The notes under the pieces: generated by a model
Databases searched by the model: none
The model's input: the letters and a program-made list of their open reading frames with translations, nothing else
What the model was told of the DNA's origin: nothing
Source: DASQFQ01 sp038238015
GTDB lineage: Bacteria > Actinomycetota > Thermoleophilia > Solirubrobacterales > Solirubrobacteraceae
Length of the DNA: 39,141 nt
Assembly (NCBI GenBank): GCA_038238015.1
Contig: JBBRYA010000034.1
Location: 1 to 39,141, forward strand
Direction: 5' to 3'
Program-made: the position numbers and the translations under genes
Shown here: one piece after another, positions 1 through 8,846 of the stretch
How positions within the stretch are numbered: position 1 is the first letter of the stretch
How the letters are laid out: each line of letters opens with the position of its first letter

Positions 1-2813
1 ACGTGGCCGGACTGCTCGTCGCCGAGCAGGCTGCCGGCGCCGCGCAGCTCGAGGTCGCGCATCGCGACCTTGAAGCCGGCGCCGAGTTCGGTGTAGTCCG
101 AAAGCGCCGACAGGCGGTTGGCGGCCTCCTCGGTCAGCGCGCCCGCGCTCGGGTAGAGCAGGTAGGCGTAGGCGCGCTCGCGCGAGCGCCCCACGCGCCC
201 GCGGATCTGGTAGAGCTGGCTGAGCCCGAACACGTCCGCGCGCTCGACGATCAGGGTGTTGGCCTGCGGGATGTCGATCCCCGACTCGATGATGCTGGTG
301 GAGACCAGGACGTCGGCGTCGCCGCGCAGGAAGCCGATCATGCGCTCCTCGAGCACCTTCTCCTCCATCTGCCCGTGCGCGACGGTGAAGGACATCCCCG
401 GGCAGAGCGCGCGCAGGCGCTCGGCCGTCTCGTCGATGTCCTCGACGCGGTTGTGCAGGAAGAAGGCCTGGCCGCCGCGCGCCTTCTCGCGCTCGAGCGC
501 CTGCTTGACCAGCGGCTCGTCGTACTCGCCGACGTAGGTCTTGACCGGCCGCCGGCCCTCCGGCGGGGTCTCGATCACGGAGATGTCGCGGATCCCGGCC
601 AGCGACATCTGCAGCGTGCGCGGGATCGGCGTCGCGCTCATCGAGATGACGTCGACCTTGAGCTTGAGCTGGCGCAGCAGCTCCTTCTGCTTGACCCCGA
701 AGCGCTGCTCCTCGTCGACGATCAGCAGCCCGAGGTCCTTGGCGCGCACATCGCGCGAGAGCACGCGGTGGGTGCCGATGAGGATGTCGGCCTTGCCCTC
801 GGCGAACTTCTTGACCGCCGCGCGCTGGTCGGCCGCCGAGCGGAAGCGCGAGACGTGCTCGATCGTGAACGGGTAGTCGCGCAGGCGCTCGGAGAACGTG
901 CCGAAGTGCTGCTGGGCGAGGATCGTCGTCGGCACGAGCATCATCACCTGCTTGCCGGCGTTGGCGGACTTGAAGGCGGCGCGCAGCGCGACCTCGGTCT
1001 TGCCGTAGCCGACGTCTCCGCAGATCAGCCGGTCCATCGGGCGCTCGGACTCCATGTCGCCCTTGACGTGCTCGATCGCCTCGCGCTGGTCGGGCGTCTC
1101 GGTGTAGGCGAACGCGGACTCGAACTCGCGCAGCCAGTCCGTGTCGGGCGGGAACGCGAAGCCGCGCCGTCGGCGGCGCTCGGCGTAGAGGTTGAGCAGC
1201 TCGCCCGCGAGCTCCTGGGCCGCCCGGCGGGCGCGCGCCTTCATCGTGTCCCAGCGCGTGCCGCCGAGCTTTGAGAGCGGCGGGTGGTCGCCGCCCGCGC
1301 CGACGTAGCGCGAGATCTTCGCCAGCTGGTCGACCGGCATGAAGACCTTGTCCGAGCCCTGGAACTCGAGGTTGAGGTAGTCGCGCGTGACCTCCGACAC
1401 GGTTTTGGTGTCGAAACCGGCGAAGCGCGCCAGCCCGTGGTCCTCGTGAACGACGATGTCGCCGGTGCGCAGGTCGGCGAACGAGCGCAGCAGCCCGCGC
1501 CCGCGCGACACCCTCCCACCGGCGCGCTCGGCGCGCCCGCGCCGGTGGATCAGCCGGTGCTCCGGGATGACCGCGAGCTGCAGCGGCGGCGAGACGAAGC
1601 CGTCGCGCAGGTTGGCCTCGGCGAACACCAGCGGCTGGTCGGGCTTCTCGACCTTCCAGGTCGGCCGCAGGCGGTTGAGGTTGTAGGCGGCGCGCTCGCC
1701 CTGCCCGCGCTGCGGCCATGCCACGAGCGTCGTGTAGCCCGAGCGGGTGAGCTTCTCGAGCTCGGGCTCGGCCTCGCGCAGCGAGCGCGCCGCGAACTCC
1801 GCGGCCTGGGCGCGGAACTCGAGCGGCTGGGAGCCCGAGATCGAGGACAGCCGCAGCGGCGCGCGCTGCTCGAGCGAGGCCAGGATCGCGTCGGGCTTGA
1901 CGTAAAGGTGATGGGCGTCGGTGTCGTGGAAGGCGGCGGTCACGTCGTCCCAGTGGTCGCGGAGCGCGGGCTCGACGTCCTCCTCCGCCGCGACGATGAA
2001 GTCCGTGTGCGCGGGCAGCAGCTCGAGCAGCTCGCGGAAGCGGTCCACGGGCAGCAGCTCGGCGACGTCGGGGCGGTCCTCCGAGGCCTCCAGGGCCGCG
2101 ATCTCGGCCAGCTCGCGGTGCTCGGGCGCGAGCTCGGCGGCGGGGGCGATCTCCACGCGCTCGGCCTCGCCTAGCGAGCGCTGCGTAAAGGTCGAGAACC
2201 AGCGCAGCGACTCGATCTCGTCGTCGAACAGGTCGACGCGGATCGCGCGCTCTTCGGTCGCCGGGTAGATGTCGAGCAGCCCGCCGCGGACCGCGAACTG
2301 CGCGCGGTCCTCGACCTGATCGACGCGCTCGTAGCCGGCCGCCGCGAGGTCCGCGGCCGCCTCGTCGAGGTCGAGCAGCTCGCCGACCTGCAGCGTGAAG
2401 CCGTGCGGGCGCAGCTCCGGGTCGGGGACCTTCTCGGAGAGCGCCACCGCCGAGACCACGATCACCGGTGATTCCGCACCGGGCGAGGGCTCCAACACGG
2501 CATCCAGCGCGGCGACCCGGAGCCCCACCAAATGCGCGGGCGGCGAGAGGTGGGACTCGTAGGCGACGCCGCGGCTGGGGTAGAAGCGCACCGCGCGCGG
2601 GCGCAGCCAAGCGCGCAGGTCGGCGGCGAGGTCGCGGGCCGCGCGGTCGTCGCCGGCGACGACGACGGTCGGGCGGCGCGCGTCGCGGTCGGCGACCGCG
2701 GCGATCAGGAACGCGCGCAGCGACTGCGAGACGAAGGCGCGCGCGCCCGGCGCGTCGAGCTGCGCGGCGTCGGGATGGTGCTCGAGATGGCTGAGGAGCG
2801 GGCGCAGGGACAT
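1..2813 (-). CDS. mfd: Transcription-repair coupling factor Mfd (C-terminus beyond window)
   Basis: Mfd is a DNA translocase that removes stalled RNA polymerase and recruits UvrA in transcription-coupled repair. The frame runs 937 codons from ATG 2811-2813 to the left edge without a stop; the family is about 1,150 residues, so roughly the last 200 (distal helicase and D7 regions) are missing. Visible in order: an N-terminal UvrB-homology half (about 1-350); an RNA-polymerase-interacting CarD-like domain near 446-510 containing GDIVVHEDHG; Walker A GDVGYGKT at 599-606; DEEQ box at 700-703; then the TRG region SGIDIPQANT and QIRGRVGRS. It is the last gene of a minus-strand run after the methyltransferase and the 206-residue protein. 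A TAGACT hexamer at 2870-2875 overlaps the upstream stop and could give its own promoter with a leader of about 55 nt. Identity is certain. Confidence 0.97.
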   Translation of the reverse strand, partial: MSLRPLLSHLEHHPDAAQLDAPGARAFVSQSLRAFLIAAVADRDARRPTVVVAGDDRAARDLAADLRAWLRPRAVRFYPSRGVAYESHLSPPAHLVGLRVAALDAVLEPSPGAESPVIVVSAVALSEKVPDPELRPHGFTLQVGELLDLDEAAADLAAAGYERVDQVEDRAQFAVRGGLLDIYPATEERAIRVDLFDDEIESLRWFSTFTQRSLGEAERVEIAPAAELAPEHRELAEIAALEASEDRPDVAELLPVDRFRELLELLPAHTDFIVAAEEDVEPALRDHWDDVTAAFHDTDAHHLYVKPDAILASLEQRAPLRLSSISGSQPLEFRAQAAEFAARSLREAEPELEKLTRSGYTTLVAWPQRGQGERAAYNLNRLRPTWKVEKPDQPLVFAEANLRDGFVSPPLQLAVIPEHRLIHRRGRAERAGGRVSRGRGLLRSFADLRTGDIVVHEDHGLARFAGFDTKTVSEVTRDYLNLEFQGSDKVFMPVDQLAKISRYVGAGGDHPPLSKLGGTRWDTMKARARRAAQELAGELLNLYAERRRRRGFAFPPDTDWLREFESAFAYTETPDQREAIEHVKGDMESERPMDRLICGDVGYGKTEVALRAAFKSANAGKQVMMLVPTTILAQQHFGTFSERLRDYPFTIEHVSRFRSAADQRAAVKKFAEGKADILIGTHRVLSRDVRAKDLGLLIVDEEQRFGVKQKELLRQLKLKVDVISMSATPIPRTLQMSLAGIRDISVIETPPEGRRPVKTYVGEYDEPLVKQALEREKARGGQAFFLHNRVEDIDETAERLRALCPGMSFTVAHGQMEEKVLEERMIGFLRGDADVLVSTSIIESGIDIPQANTLIVERADVFGLSQLYQIRGRVGRSRERAYAYLLYPSAGALTEEAANRLSALSDYTELGAGFKVAMRDLELRGAGSLLGDEQSGH

Positions 2814-2872
2814 GGCTTCAGAGCACGCCGAACGGCCGCGCGGATCGCGCGGCGGGGGTGCTCCAGGCCAGT

Positions 2873-3493
2873 CTAGGACGCGGCCGCGAGCCCGCGGGAG
2901 CGCGCCCACACGGCGGTGTCGAGCAGGCCGCGGGGGACGGTCGCCGGGACCGGCTCCCAGTCGAGCTCGCCCCACTCGCCCGCCGCCCGGTCGCGCGCGT
3001 CGGCCAGCGTGGCGCTGCCCGGCGCCGTAACCGGCAGCGAGGCCGGATCGGGATACAGGAGGTGCACGAACCAGCCGGTCTCGTGCGCGCCCGCGTGCAC
3101 GTGCCAGCCCGGCTCCTCGCGCTCCTGGGTCAGCAACAGGACGCCGGCCTCCGCCTCGGCGAGCAGCCGTGCCCCCGTCAGCCGCCGCGCCTCCAGGCGG
3201 GGCAGGATCTCGCTGCGGCGCAGCAGCGCGTTGGCCTCGCGGATCCCCTCAGGCCCGATCGGGAAGCGCGCGAGCGCCACCAGCGGGTCCTGCTCGTGCC
3301 AGACGCCGCAGAAGCCCGCGCCGAACCCGGTGTGGTGGGCGGCCGTCCCCCAATCGACGAAGCGCCCGGCGACCGGCTCGCGCGGCCACGCGCGCGACCA
3401 CGGGTCCAAGCAGCGCGAGGTGCCGTCAGACGGCGGCGCGGCGGCCGGTCGGACGGGATCCTGCTGCGCGCGTCGCCTGAGGCGAAGTGCCAT
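2873..3493 (-). CDS. Hypothetical protein, 206 aa
   Basis: I do not recognise this family. The start is ATG 3491-3493, seven bases after the methyltransferase stop, so the two are probably co-transcribed; mfd follows 59 nt later. The first 30 or so residues are basic and low in complexity and the true start could be later. The rest looks like a folded soluble domain rich in Trp, His and Gly, with stretches such as GFGAGFCGVWHEQDP and GWHVHAGAHETGWFVHLLY, followed by a helical C-terminus. There is no signal peptide or membrane segment. Codon use and base composition match the neighbours, and the frame is intact between two real genes, which argues that it is coding. No function is proposed. 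Confidence 0.7.
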   Translation of the reverse strand: MALRLRRRAQQDPVRPAAAPPSDGTSRCLDPWSRAWPREPVAGRFVDWGTAAHHTGFGAGFCGVWHEQDPLVALARFPIGPEGIREANALLRRSEILPRLEARRLTGARLLAEAEAGVLLLTQEREEPGWHVHAGAHETGWFVHLLYPDPASLPVTAPGSATLADARDRAAGEWGELDWEPVPATVPRGLLDTAVWARSRGLAAAS

Positions 3494-3499
3494 AGGAGC

Positions 3500-4237
3500 T
3501 CATGTCGGCCTGCGCGCCAGGAGGTTGAGCCGTACATAGTCGACACCAGGCGCGTCGAGCTCGGCGGCCACGGCGGCGACGAAGGGCGTGCGCCGCTCGG
3601 GGGCGAGGCGCTCGAGGTGCGAGCCCAGCACGACCGTGGCCAGGTACTCGTGCAGGTCATCGGGCGCCACCCACACGTGCTGGCGCCAGGTCCACACGTC
3701 GTGGAAGCCCGCGGCGTCCAGCCGGCCGGCCGCGTCCGCGGGCGAGGAGAAGTTCCACGGGCCCGCCCAGCCGGCGAGCGCGGGCTCCTCCACGCGATCG
3801 ATCGCCGCCCGCACCGCGGCGATGTTGCCTTCGCCCCCGCACTGGGCGACCAGCCGCCCGCCCGGGCGCAGGGCGGCGTACAGGCGCGCGAACAGCCGGT
3901 CGTGATCGGCGATCCAGTGGAACGTCGCGGTCGAGAGGATCGCGTCGACCGGCGGCGCGAGGGTGAGCTCGGTGAGGTCGGCCACGCGCGCGTCGACCGC
4001 GTCGCCGAGGCGCTCGCGCGTCTCCTGCACCATCGCCGGCGAGCCGTCGACCGCGATGATCTCGCCGCGCGGGAGGCGCTCGAGCAGCGCCGCCGTCACC
4101 CGCCCGGTCCCGCAGCCGGCGTCGAGCACCCGTTCGTCGCCGCGCAGCTCGAGGCGGGCGAGCACCTCACGGCCCATGGCTTCCTGCGGCGCCGAGACGC
4201 GCTGGTAGGAGGCGGCGTCCCAGTCGCGCGGCGTCAT
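3500..4237 (-). CDS. Class I SAM-dependent methyltransferase, trans-aconitate methyltransferase-like
   Basis: A 245-residue cytoplasmic Rossmann methyltransferase. SAM-binding motif I is VLDAGCGTG (about 37-45), the acidic ribose-binding strand is IIAVDGSPAM, and motif IV region is AILSTATFHWIADHD. Opening WDAASYQRVSAPQE, length and the FHWIADHDRLF stretch resemble Tam, the trans-aconitate 2-methyltransferase, but this superfamily has many small-molecule specificities and the substrate is uncertain. The ATG is preceded by GAGG about 7 nt upstream, a weak Shine-Dalgarno. It is divergent from the DUF1203 gene across 37 nt and is the first gene of a likely operon with the 206-residue protein. 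Confidence 0.88.
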   Translation of the reverse strand: MTPRDWDAASYQRVSAPQEAMGREVLARLELRGDERVLDAGCGTGRVTAALLERLPRGEIIAVDGSPAMVQETRERLGDAVDARVADLTELTLAPPVDAILSTATFHWIADHDRLFARLYAALRPGGRLVAQCGGEGNIAAVRAAIDRVEEPALAGWAGPWNFSSPADAAGRLDAAGFHDVWTWRQHVWVAPDDLHEYLATVVLGSHLERLAPERRTPFVAAVAAELDAPGVDYVRLNLLARRPT

Positions 4238-4274
4238 CGCCTCACAGAACAGCAGGTCGGCGCGTTAGACGGTC

Positions 4275-4757
4275 ATGACCACCACCACATCCAGCTTCCA
4301 GATCGCCGCCCTGCCCGCCGGTCTTGCCGACCACGTGCGCGCCCACGGCGCCGATCCCGTCTACGGCCACCCGGCCCACACCCAGCCGGCGACGGGCTAC
4401 GGGCCCTGCCGCTCGTGCCTGTCGACCTTCTGCCAGGGCGGCGAAGACCGCATCCTCTTCACCCACGACGCGTTCGCGGGCGCTGCCCCCTTCCCGGCAC
4501 CCGGGCCGGTGTTCGTCCACGCCGAGCCGTGCGAGCCGTACGCGGGCGCGGGCTTCCCCGAGGACCTGCGCACGCTCGCGCTGACCTTCGAGGGCTATGG
4601 CGAGGAGGCGCGGCTGATCACGTTCGAGCGCGCCGCGGGCGATCCCGAGGGCGCGATCACGCGCGCGCTCGAGCATGAGGACGTCCGCTACGTCAACGTT
4701 CGCAACACCGTGGCCGGCTGCTTCGTGCTGCGCGCGGAGCGGCCGGCGACGTCCTAG
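4275..4757 (+). CDS. DUF1203 family protein
   Basis: A 160-residue soluble protein with the DUF1203 pattern: PCRSCLSTFCQGGEDRILFTH in the first half (Cys pairs before a Gly-Glu), GPVFVHAEPCEPY in the middle, and YVNVRNTVAGCFVLRAER at the end. The family is widespread in bacteria and of unknown function. Four conserved Cys and the final NVRNTVAGC motif are intact. The ATG has no Shine-Dalgarno; a TTAGAC hexamer lies only four bases upstream, which may mean a leaderless transcript. It converges with pth, and the two stop codons share one CTAG at 4754-4757. Confidence 0.9.
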   Translation: MTTTTSSFQIAALPAGLADHVRAHGADPVYGHPAHTQPATGYGPCRSCLSTFCQGGEDRILFTHDAFAGAAPFPAPGPVFVHAEPCEPYAGAGFPEDLRTLALTFEGYGEEARLITFERAAGDPEGAITRALEHEDVRYVNVRNTVAGCFVLRAERPATS

Positions 4758-5323
4758 GCGCCGGAGCCGACCACCCGCTCGGCCTCCTCGCGCGCGCGCT
4801 CGACGAGCTCGCGTACCTCGGCGGCCGGGCGGCGCCACTTGCCGAGCACGTGGGCGGAGACGATGTCCGGGTCGGTGCTGTCGGGGCGCCCGACCCCGAT
4901 GCGCACCCGCTGGAAGTCGGCGCCGCCGAGCTCGGCCTTCAGCGACTTCAGCCCGTTGTGGCCGGCCAGGCCGCCGCCGAGGCGGGCGCGGATGTCGCCG
5001 AAGGGCAGGTCGATCTCGTCGTGGATGACCAGGATGCGATCGAGCGCGAGGCGGTAGGAGCCGCGTGCCGGCCCGACCGAGCGCCCGGCGTCGTTCATGA
5101 AGGTCTGTGGCTTGAGCACGGCCACCCGCGGGCCGCCGGGTCCGGCGCGGCCCTCGGTCAGCTCGCCGGCGAACTTCTTCTTCGGCCTGGGCAGCTCCCA
5201 GCGCTCGATCAGCGCGTCGGCGACCTCGAAGCCGACGTTGTGCGGAGTGCCCGCGTAGCGCGAGCCGGGGTTGCCGAGGCCGACGATCAGCCAGTCGACC
5301 GGGGTGGACGAGAAGAGCTTCAG
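4754..5323 (-). CDS. pth: Peptidyl-tRNA hydrolase, probable CTG start
   Basis: Pth releases peptides from peptidyl-tRNA that has dropped off the ribosome. Reading from CTG 5321-5323 gives 189 residues, the normal family length. Catalytic and binding residues are present: Asn in LIVGLGNPG, catalytic His in GTPHNVGFE, Asn in PQTFMNDAG, Asp in VIHDEIDLPFG, and GHNGLKS. The conserved LIVGLGNPG lies about 11 residues from the CTG, and I find no in-frame ATG, GTG or TTG before it, nor any in this frame for at least 135 nt further up inside rplY. The first GTG, near 5125, would delete the active-site His. The CTG overlaps the rplY stop as CTGA, in the position of the usual ATGA coupling. A sequencing error is the alternative. 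It converges with the DUF1203 gene at a shared CTAG. Confidence 0.93.
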   Translation of the reverse strand: MKLFSSTPVDWLIVGLGNPGSRYAGTPHNVGFEVADALIERWELPRPKKKFAGELTEGRAGPGGPRVAVLKPQTFMNDAGRSVGPARGSYRLALDRILVIHDEIDLPFGDIRARLGGGLAGHNGLKSLKAELGGADFQRVRIGVGRPDSTDPDIVSAHVLGKWRRPAAEVRELVERAREEAERVVGSGA

Positions 5324-6036
5324 CTGTCGTCGGAGGACTGCGAGGCGGCGTCGTCGCCGGTCGCGCCCTCGGCCTGGGCTTCGGCCTCTTCGCCCTCCGC
5401 CGCCTCGATCGGCTCGCCGTCCTCGCCGACCAGCGCGGTCTCGGTCTCGATCTCCTCCTCCACCGGCTCGAGCGTCGGCGGGGTGATCGTGGCGATCACG
5501 GTCTCCTCCGGATCGTCGAGCAGCGTGACCCCGTTGGGGAGGCTGACGGCGGAGAGGGTGACGGTGGCGTTCATCTCGAGCGTCGAGACGTCATAGGTGA
5601 GCGAGTCCGGGATGTCGTCGGGCAGCGCCTCGATGTTGATCTCGCGCGTCTCCTGGCTGAGCACGCCACCCTCGCTGACGCCGGGTGACTCCTCGGCGCC
5701 GGTCAGCTCCAGGACCACGACCGCATGGATCGCCTGGTCCATGCGCACGCGCAGCAGGTCGAGGTGGATCGCCTCGCCGCGGACCGGGTGGTTCTGGACG
5801 TCCTTGACGATCACGGGCGTCGCCGCGGCGCCGTCCACCGAGAGGTCGAGCACCGCGCCCGAGTGGGCCAGGGTGGCGCGCAGGATGCGACCGTCGACCG
5901 CGAAGGTCTGCGGATCGCCGCCGCCCCCGTAGACGACGCCGGGCACGAGGCCCTCGCGACGGAGCCGGCGCGTGGAGCGCGAGCCCTCGACGGGGCGGGT
6001 GGAAACCTCGAGTGCGGTGTGGTCGTGGCGCGCCAT
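5320..6036 (-). CDS. rplY: 50S ribosomal protein L25/general stress protein Ctc
   Basis: A 238-residue L25 of the long Ctc type, which binds 5S rRNA. It has an N-terminal L25 beta domain (about 4-95, with RRLRREGLVPGVVYGGG and HLDLLRV), a TL5/Ctc C-terminal beta domain (about 100-195) and an acidic Glu/Ala-rich tail ending SSDDS. The start is ATG 6034-6036; reading further upstream would run into the convergent GH2 region and is not supported. A TAGGAT hexamer at 6048-6053 lies 11 nt before the ATG with no Shine-Dalgarno, suggesting a very short leader. pth follows with overlapping stop and start. prs-rplY-pth order is conserved in Gram-positive bacteria, but here four other minus-strand genes separate prs from rplY. 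Confidence 0.96.
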   Translation of the reverse strand: MARHDHTALEVSTRPVEGSRSTRRLRREGLVPGVVYGGGGDPQTFAVDGRILRATLAHSGAVLDLSVDGAAATPVIVKDVQNHPVRGEAIHLDLLRVRMDQAIHAVVVLELTGAEESPGVSEGGVLSQETREINIEALPDDIPDSLTYDVSTLEMNATVTLSAVSLPNGVTLLDDPEETVIATITPPTLEPVEEEIETETALVGEDGEPIEAAEGEEAEAQAEGATGDDAASQSSDDS

Positions 6037-6099
6037 GACGGTCGGCCATCCTAGCGAAAGCGGTTCCCTTGACCGGGTTTGAGGGGTAGCCTGAAGCCC

Positions 6100-6426
6100 A
6101 TGTCGCCCGACGCCGAGCTGATGCTCATCTTCGGCGTGCTGCACCTCTTCGCGGTGGCGCTCGGCGCGCTGCTGTTCGTGATGTTCCTGCGCTCGGACAC
6201 CACCACGCAGTGGCGGCCCGAGGACGACGAGGACGGGGGCGGAGGCGGCAACGACCGCGTCACCCGCCGGCCCAAGAGCTCCCCCCCCGGCGGCCTGCCG
6301 CTCCCCGACGCCGTGCCGCCACGCGTGCGCCTGCGCTCGCACGAGCGTCTGCGCGACGTGCAGCCGCGCCCCGCACGCCGTCCGGCGCGCGAACCGGCGC
6401 CGCAGCGGCGCCCGGTCCGCCGCTAG
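6100..6426 (+). CDS. Small single-pass membrane protein, 108 aa
   Basis: Unrecognised family. From ATG 6100 it has a short polar N-terminus (MSPDAEL), one hydrophobic helix (about 7-29, MLIFGVLHLFAVALGALLF), an acidic Gly-rich stretch (EDDEDGGGGG) and a long Arg/Pro-rich tail, probably cytoplasmic by the positive-inside rule. A TTG at 6079 would extend it by seven residues, but the ATG is better placed: TAGCCT at 6087-6092 sits exactly seven bases before it, the leaderless arrangement seen repeatedly here. The frame ends at a CTAG shared with the convergent GH2 gene. It is divergent from rplY. Coding is likely but function is unknown. Confidence 0.72.
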   Translation: MSPDAELMLIFGVLHLFAVALGALLFVMFLRSDTTTQWRPEDDEDGGGGGNDRVTRRPKSSPPGGLPLPDAVPPRVRLRSHERLRDVQPRPARRPAREPAPQRRPVRR

Positions 6427-8333
6427 CGCCGCCCGGCCGGCGCCGCGGGCGCGGAGCCGCCCGGCGGGATGTACTGCTCGGTGGAGCTGTAGGAGCGCTG
6501 CAGGTCGGCCCAGGCCGGCTTGCGCGAGAGGTCGCCGTAGCGCAGCAGCCCCTTCTGGTGGATCGGCGGCTGCGGGCGCGGGTTGCCGCCCTCCCAGCCG
6601 GGACGCACGCGGAACTCGTTGAGCGCCCAGTAGATCGCGCCGCTCAGCCACGGCTTGGTGGCGTAGACGCCGAGGTGGAAGTTGATGAAGTCCTGCTGGA
6701 AGGCGAAGGTGCCCTTCTCCTCGACCGGGCCGTCGCGGTTGGCCTCGGCACCGAACTCCGAGACGACGATCCCCTTGTCCGGATAGCACTGGCGCACCGA
6801 GTCCAGGTAGCCGCTCAGCTTCGTGCGGTCGAACACCTGCCCGCTCGGGCCGGGATACCAGCCGAAGTACTCGTTGACGCCGATGACGTCGAGCGGCCCG
6901 TACTCGGGCTGGCAGCCCACCGACGGATAGCCCGCGACCGCGATCGCGACCGGGCGCGTCGGATCCAGCGCCTTGGCCTGGGCGGTGGCCCGCTTGATGT
7001 AGGAGGCCTGCACCGGCCCGGGTCTGGCGGAGAGCTCGTTGCCGATCGACCACAGCATCACCGACGGGTGGTTCTGGTTGGCGAGGATGTTCTTCTCGAG
7101 CTCCTTGGCCGCGAGCTCGCGGACGAGCTTCTGCTTGAGGTACTGGGTCTTCACGGAGTAGACGGGGACCTCCGACCAGATCATCAGCCCCTCCTTGTCG
7201 GCCAGCTCGTGGAGGTAGGGATGCAGCGGGTAGTGCGTGCGGATGACCGTCGCCCCGGTGGCCTTGGCCTCGCTGATCAGGCGCTGGCGGAAGGCCGTGT
7301 CGATCGCGAAGCCCTGCTGCTTTGAGTCCTCGTGGATCCCGACGCCGCGGAAGTTCACGTACTGGCCGTTGAGCACGAGGCGCCCGTTGAAGCCGACCTT
7401 GATCGAGCGGATCCCGGAGTTGAGGACGTATGTGCCCACCGTCCGATTGCCGACCTTCGCCTGAAGCGAGACCGGATAGAGGTTCGGCTTGGCCGGCGAC
7501 CACAGGCGCGGCTTTGGCACCTTGAACGATGTCGCGAACGCGCTGACACCGTTGCGGGGGATCCCCTTGGTGCCGAGGCTGAACTTGCGCGCGCCGAAGC
7601 TCCCGACCAGGCGGACGCGCTCACCGCTCGGGCGCACGTTGCGCAGGGCGACCTTGACGTCGACGGTCGCGGTGCAGGCGCCGCAGGGGAGCTTCGGCCG
7701 GACCACCACGTCCTTCCAGTCGACCGCGTCGAGCTTCTTGAGGTAGACCTCGCGCAGCAGCCCGCTGTAGTTCCACCAGCCGCCGGTCGGCAGGTTGTTC
7801 GTCGCCAGGCCTGAGGGCGGGAAGTCGGTCGGCCGCCGGCGCGAGTCGACGCGGATCACCAGGCGGTTGGTGCCCTTGCGCTTGAGCCCGGCGAGGCGGA
7901 ACTCGAACGGGATGTAGGCGCCGCGGTTGACGCCGATCCGGCGGCCGTTCAGCCACACGCGCGAGCGGTAGTTGACCGACTCGAAGCGCACAGCCCACGC
8001 GAGCGCCTGACTCGAGCTCGGCAGCGAGAAGTCCTTGCGGTACCAGCCGATCCCGCCCTCCATCGACTTCACCGACTCGTCGCCGTTGTTCCAGGCGTTG
8101 GGGACCGTGACCGGGCCCCAGCCCGCCCGGCCGGTCTGCTTCTGAAAGCCCTGGCGCAGGCCGACGCCGCTCGGATCGAGACGGAACAGCCACTCGCCGT
8201 CGAGCAGGTAGCGCCCGCTCGGACCGTCGTGGTAGAGCGCCTTGGCGGTCGGTGTGAAGGCCTGGGCGCCGGTGGGGAAGGCCAGCGCCGCGAGGGCGAG
8301 CACGGGCAGCAGAAGTCGTCGGGGGAGCCGCAT
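6423..8333 (-). CDS. Secreted glycoside hydrolase family 2 (beta-glucuronidase/galactosidase-like)
   Basis: A 636-residue exported glycosidase. The chosen start (ATG 8331-8333) gives an Arg-rich n-region and hydrophobic core followed by AQA near 25, a signal peptide. The GH2 architecture follows: jelly-roll sugar-binding domain (about 40-200, with GIGWYRKDF and VWLNGRRIG), immunoglobulin-like domain (about 205-305), and a TIM barrel from about 318. Catalytic residues are visible: acid/base Glu433 in LWSIGNE and nucleophile Glu526 in VVSEFGAE. The retaining mechanism is known for the family. Substrate specificity cannot be read here; overall size and layout are nearer beta-glucuronidases than LacZ. 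It probably acts outside the cell on a plant or microbial glycoside. It converges with the 108-residue membrane protein at a shared CTAG. Confidence 0.94.
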   Translation of the reverse strand: MRLPRRLLLPVLALAALAFPTGAQAFTPTAKALYHDGPSGRYLLDGEWLFRLDPSGVGLRQGFQKQTGRAGWGPVTVPNAWNNGDESVKSMEGGIGWYRKDFSLPSSSQALAWAVRFESVNYRSRVWLNGRRIGVNRGAYIPFEFRLAGLKRKGTNRLVIRVDSRRRPTDFPPSGLATNNLPTGGWWNYSGLLREVYLKKLDAVDWKDVVVRPKLPCGACTATVDVKVALRNVRPSGERVRLVGSFGARKFSLGTKGIPRNGVSAFATSFKVPKPRLWSPAKPNLYPVSLQAKVGNRTVGTYVLNSGIRSIKVGFNGRLVLNGQYVNFRGVGIHEDSKQQGFAIDTAFRQRLISEAKATGATVIRTHYPLHPYLHELADKEGLMIWSEVPVYSVKTQYLKQKLVRELAAKELEKNILANQNHPSVMLWSIGNELSARPGPVQASYIKRATAQAKALDPTRPVAIAVAGYPSVGCQPEYGPLDVIGVNEYFGWYPGPSGQVFDRTKLSGYLDSVRQCYPDKGIVVSEFGAEANRDGPVEEKGTFAFQQDFINFHLGVYATKPWLSGAIYWALNEFRVRPGWEGGNPRPQPPIHQKGLLRYGDLSRKPAWADLQRSYSSTEQYIPPGGSAPAAPAGRR

Positions 8334-8387
8334 CACGCGGCATCTCAACACAGTGCCCGGCGGGAAGTCGCGCTCAGCGCGCGACGG

Positions 8388-8846
8388 TCAGGCGCATGAC
8401 CCATCGGCCCGGATCGGGTCCGACAGCGAGAGCAGCGCCACCGTGCCGCCGCTCAGCGGCCCGTCCCGGCGCACGCGCACGCACTGCACGACCGGCAGGC
8501 CCTGTGCGGCCCGCCAGGCCACGCGCCCGGTGCCGATGCGCCGGGTCAGCGTGATTCGCACCGAGGGCTCGTAGTTGAGGATCTGGATCCTGCCGGAGCG
8601 GCGCAGCCGCGCGACACGGTCGCGGGTCGTCTGCGCGCACGCGGGCTCACGCGCGCACTGGGGGAGCGCCGCGAGCACGGCTCCGGCGTCCCCGCGGGCC
8701 TGGTCGCGCAGCACCAGCAGCACCTTGGAGCGCTCGGCCCCCTGACCGGTCAGCGCGCGGGCGAGCAGCAGCGAGATGCCGAGGAAGACGAAGATCGCGA
8801 AGGCGACGGCGGCGATGAGGCGGGGGCGGCGCGTTACTCGGACAAT
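8388..8846 (-). CDS. Small membrane-anchored hypothetical protein, no canonical start codon
   Basis: The frame encodes about 152 residues: a short basic stretch (VRVTRRPRL), one strong membrane helix (AAVAFAIFVFLGISLLLARAL), then an extracytoplasmic-looking domain with Cys in LPQCAREPACAQ, VVQCVRV and a terminal GSCA. I find no ATG, GTG or TTG between an ATG at 9044 (211 nt inside the upstream gene) and a GTG after the membrane helix. The tentative start used here is ATT 8844-8846, which lies just before the stop of the upstream gene so that ATTGTCCGAGTAA overlaps it. The composition is coding-like and the four Cys suggest a secreted or periplasm-like fold, but the family is not recognised and the N-terminus is uncertain. 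Confidence 0.55.
   Translation of the reverse strand: MVRVTRRPRLIAAVAFAIFVFLGISLLLARALTGQGAERSKVLLVLRDQARGDAGAVLAALPQCAREPACAQTTRDRVARLRRSGRIQILNYEPSVRITLTRRIGTGRVAWRAAQGLPVVQCVRVRRDGPLSGGTVALLSLSDPIRADGSCA

Noticed and set aside
3..1274. Plus-strand 423-aa open frame rich in Arg, Leu, Val and Asp
   Set aside because: It is the antisense shadow of mfd, whose helicase motifs are unambiguous on the minus strand. Long antisense frames are normal at this GC content.
5320..7503. A 727-aa minus frame that would fuse rplY to upstream sequence
   Set aside because: Upstream of ATG 6036 it reads through the antisense of the 108-aa gene and out of frame through GH2. L25 begins naturally at MARHDHT.
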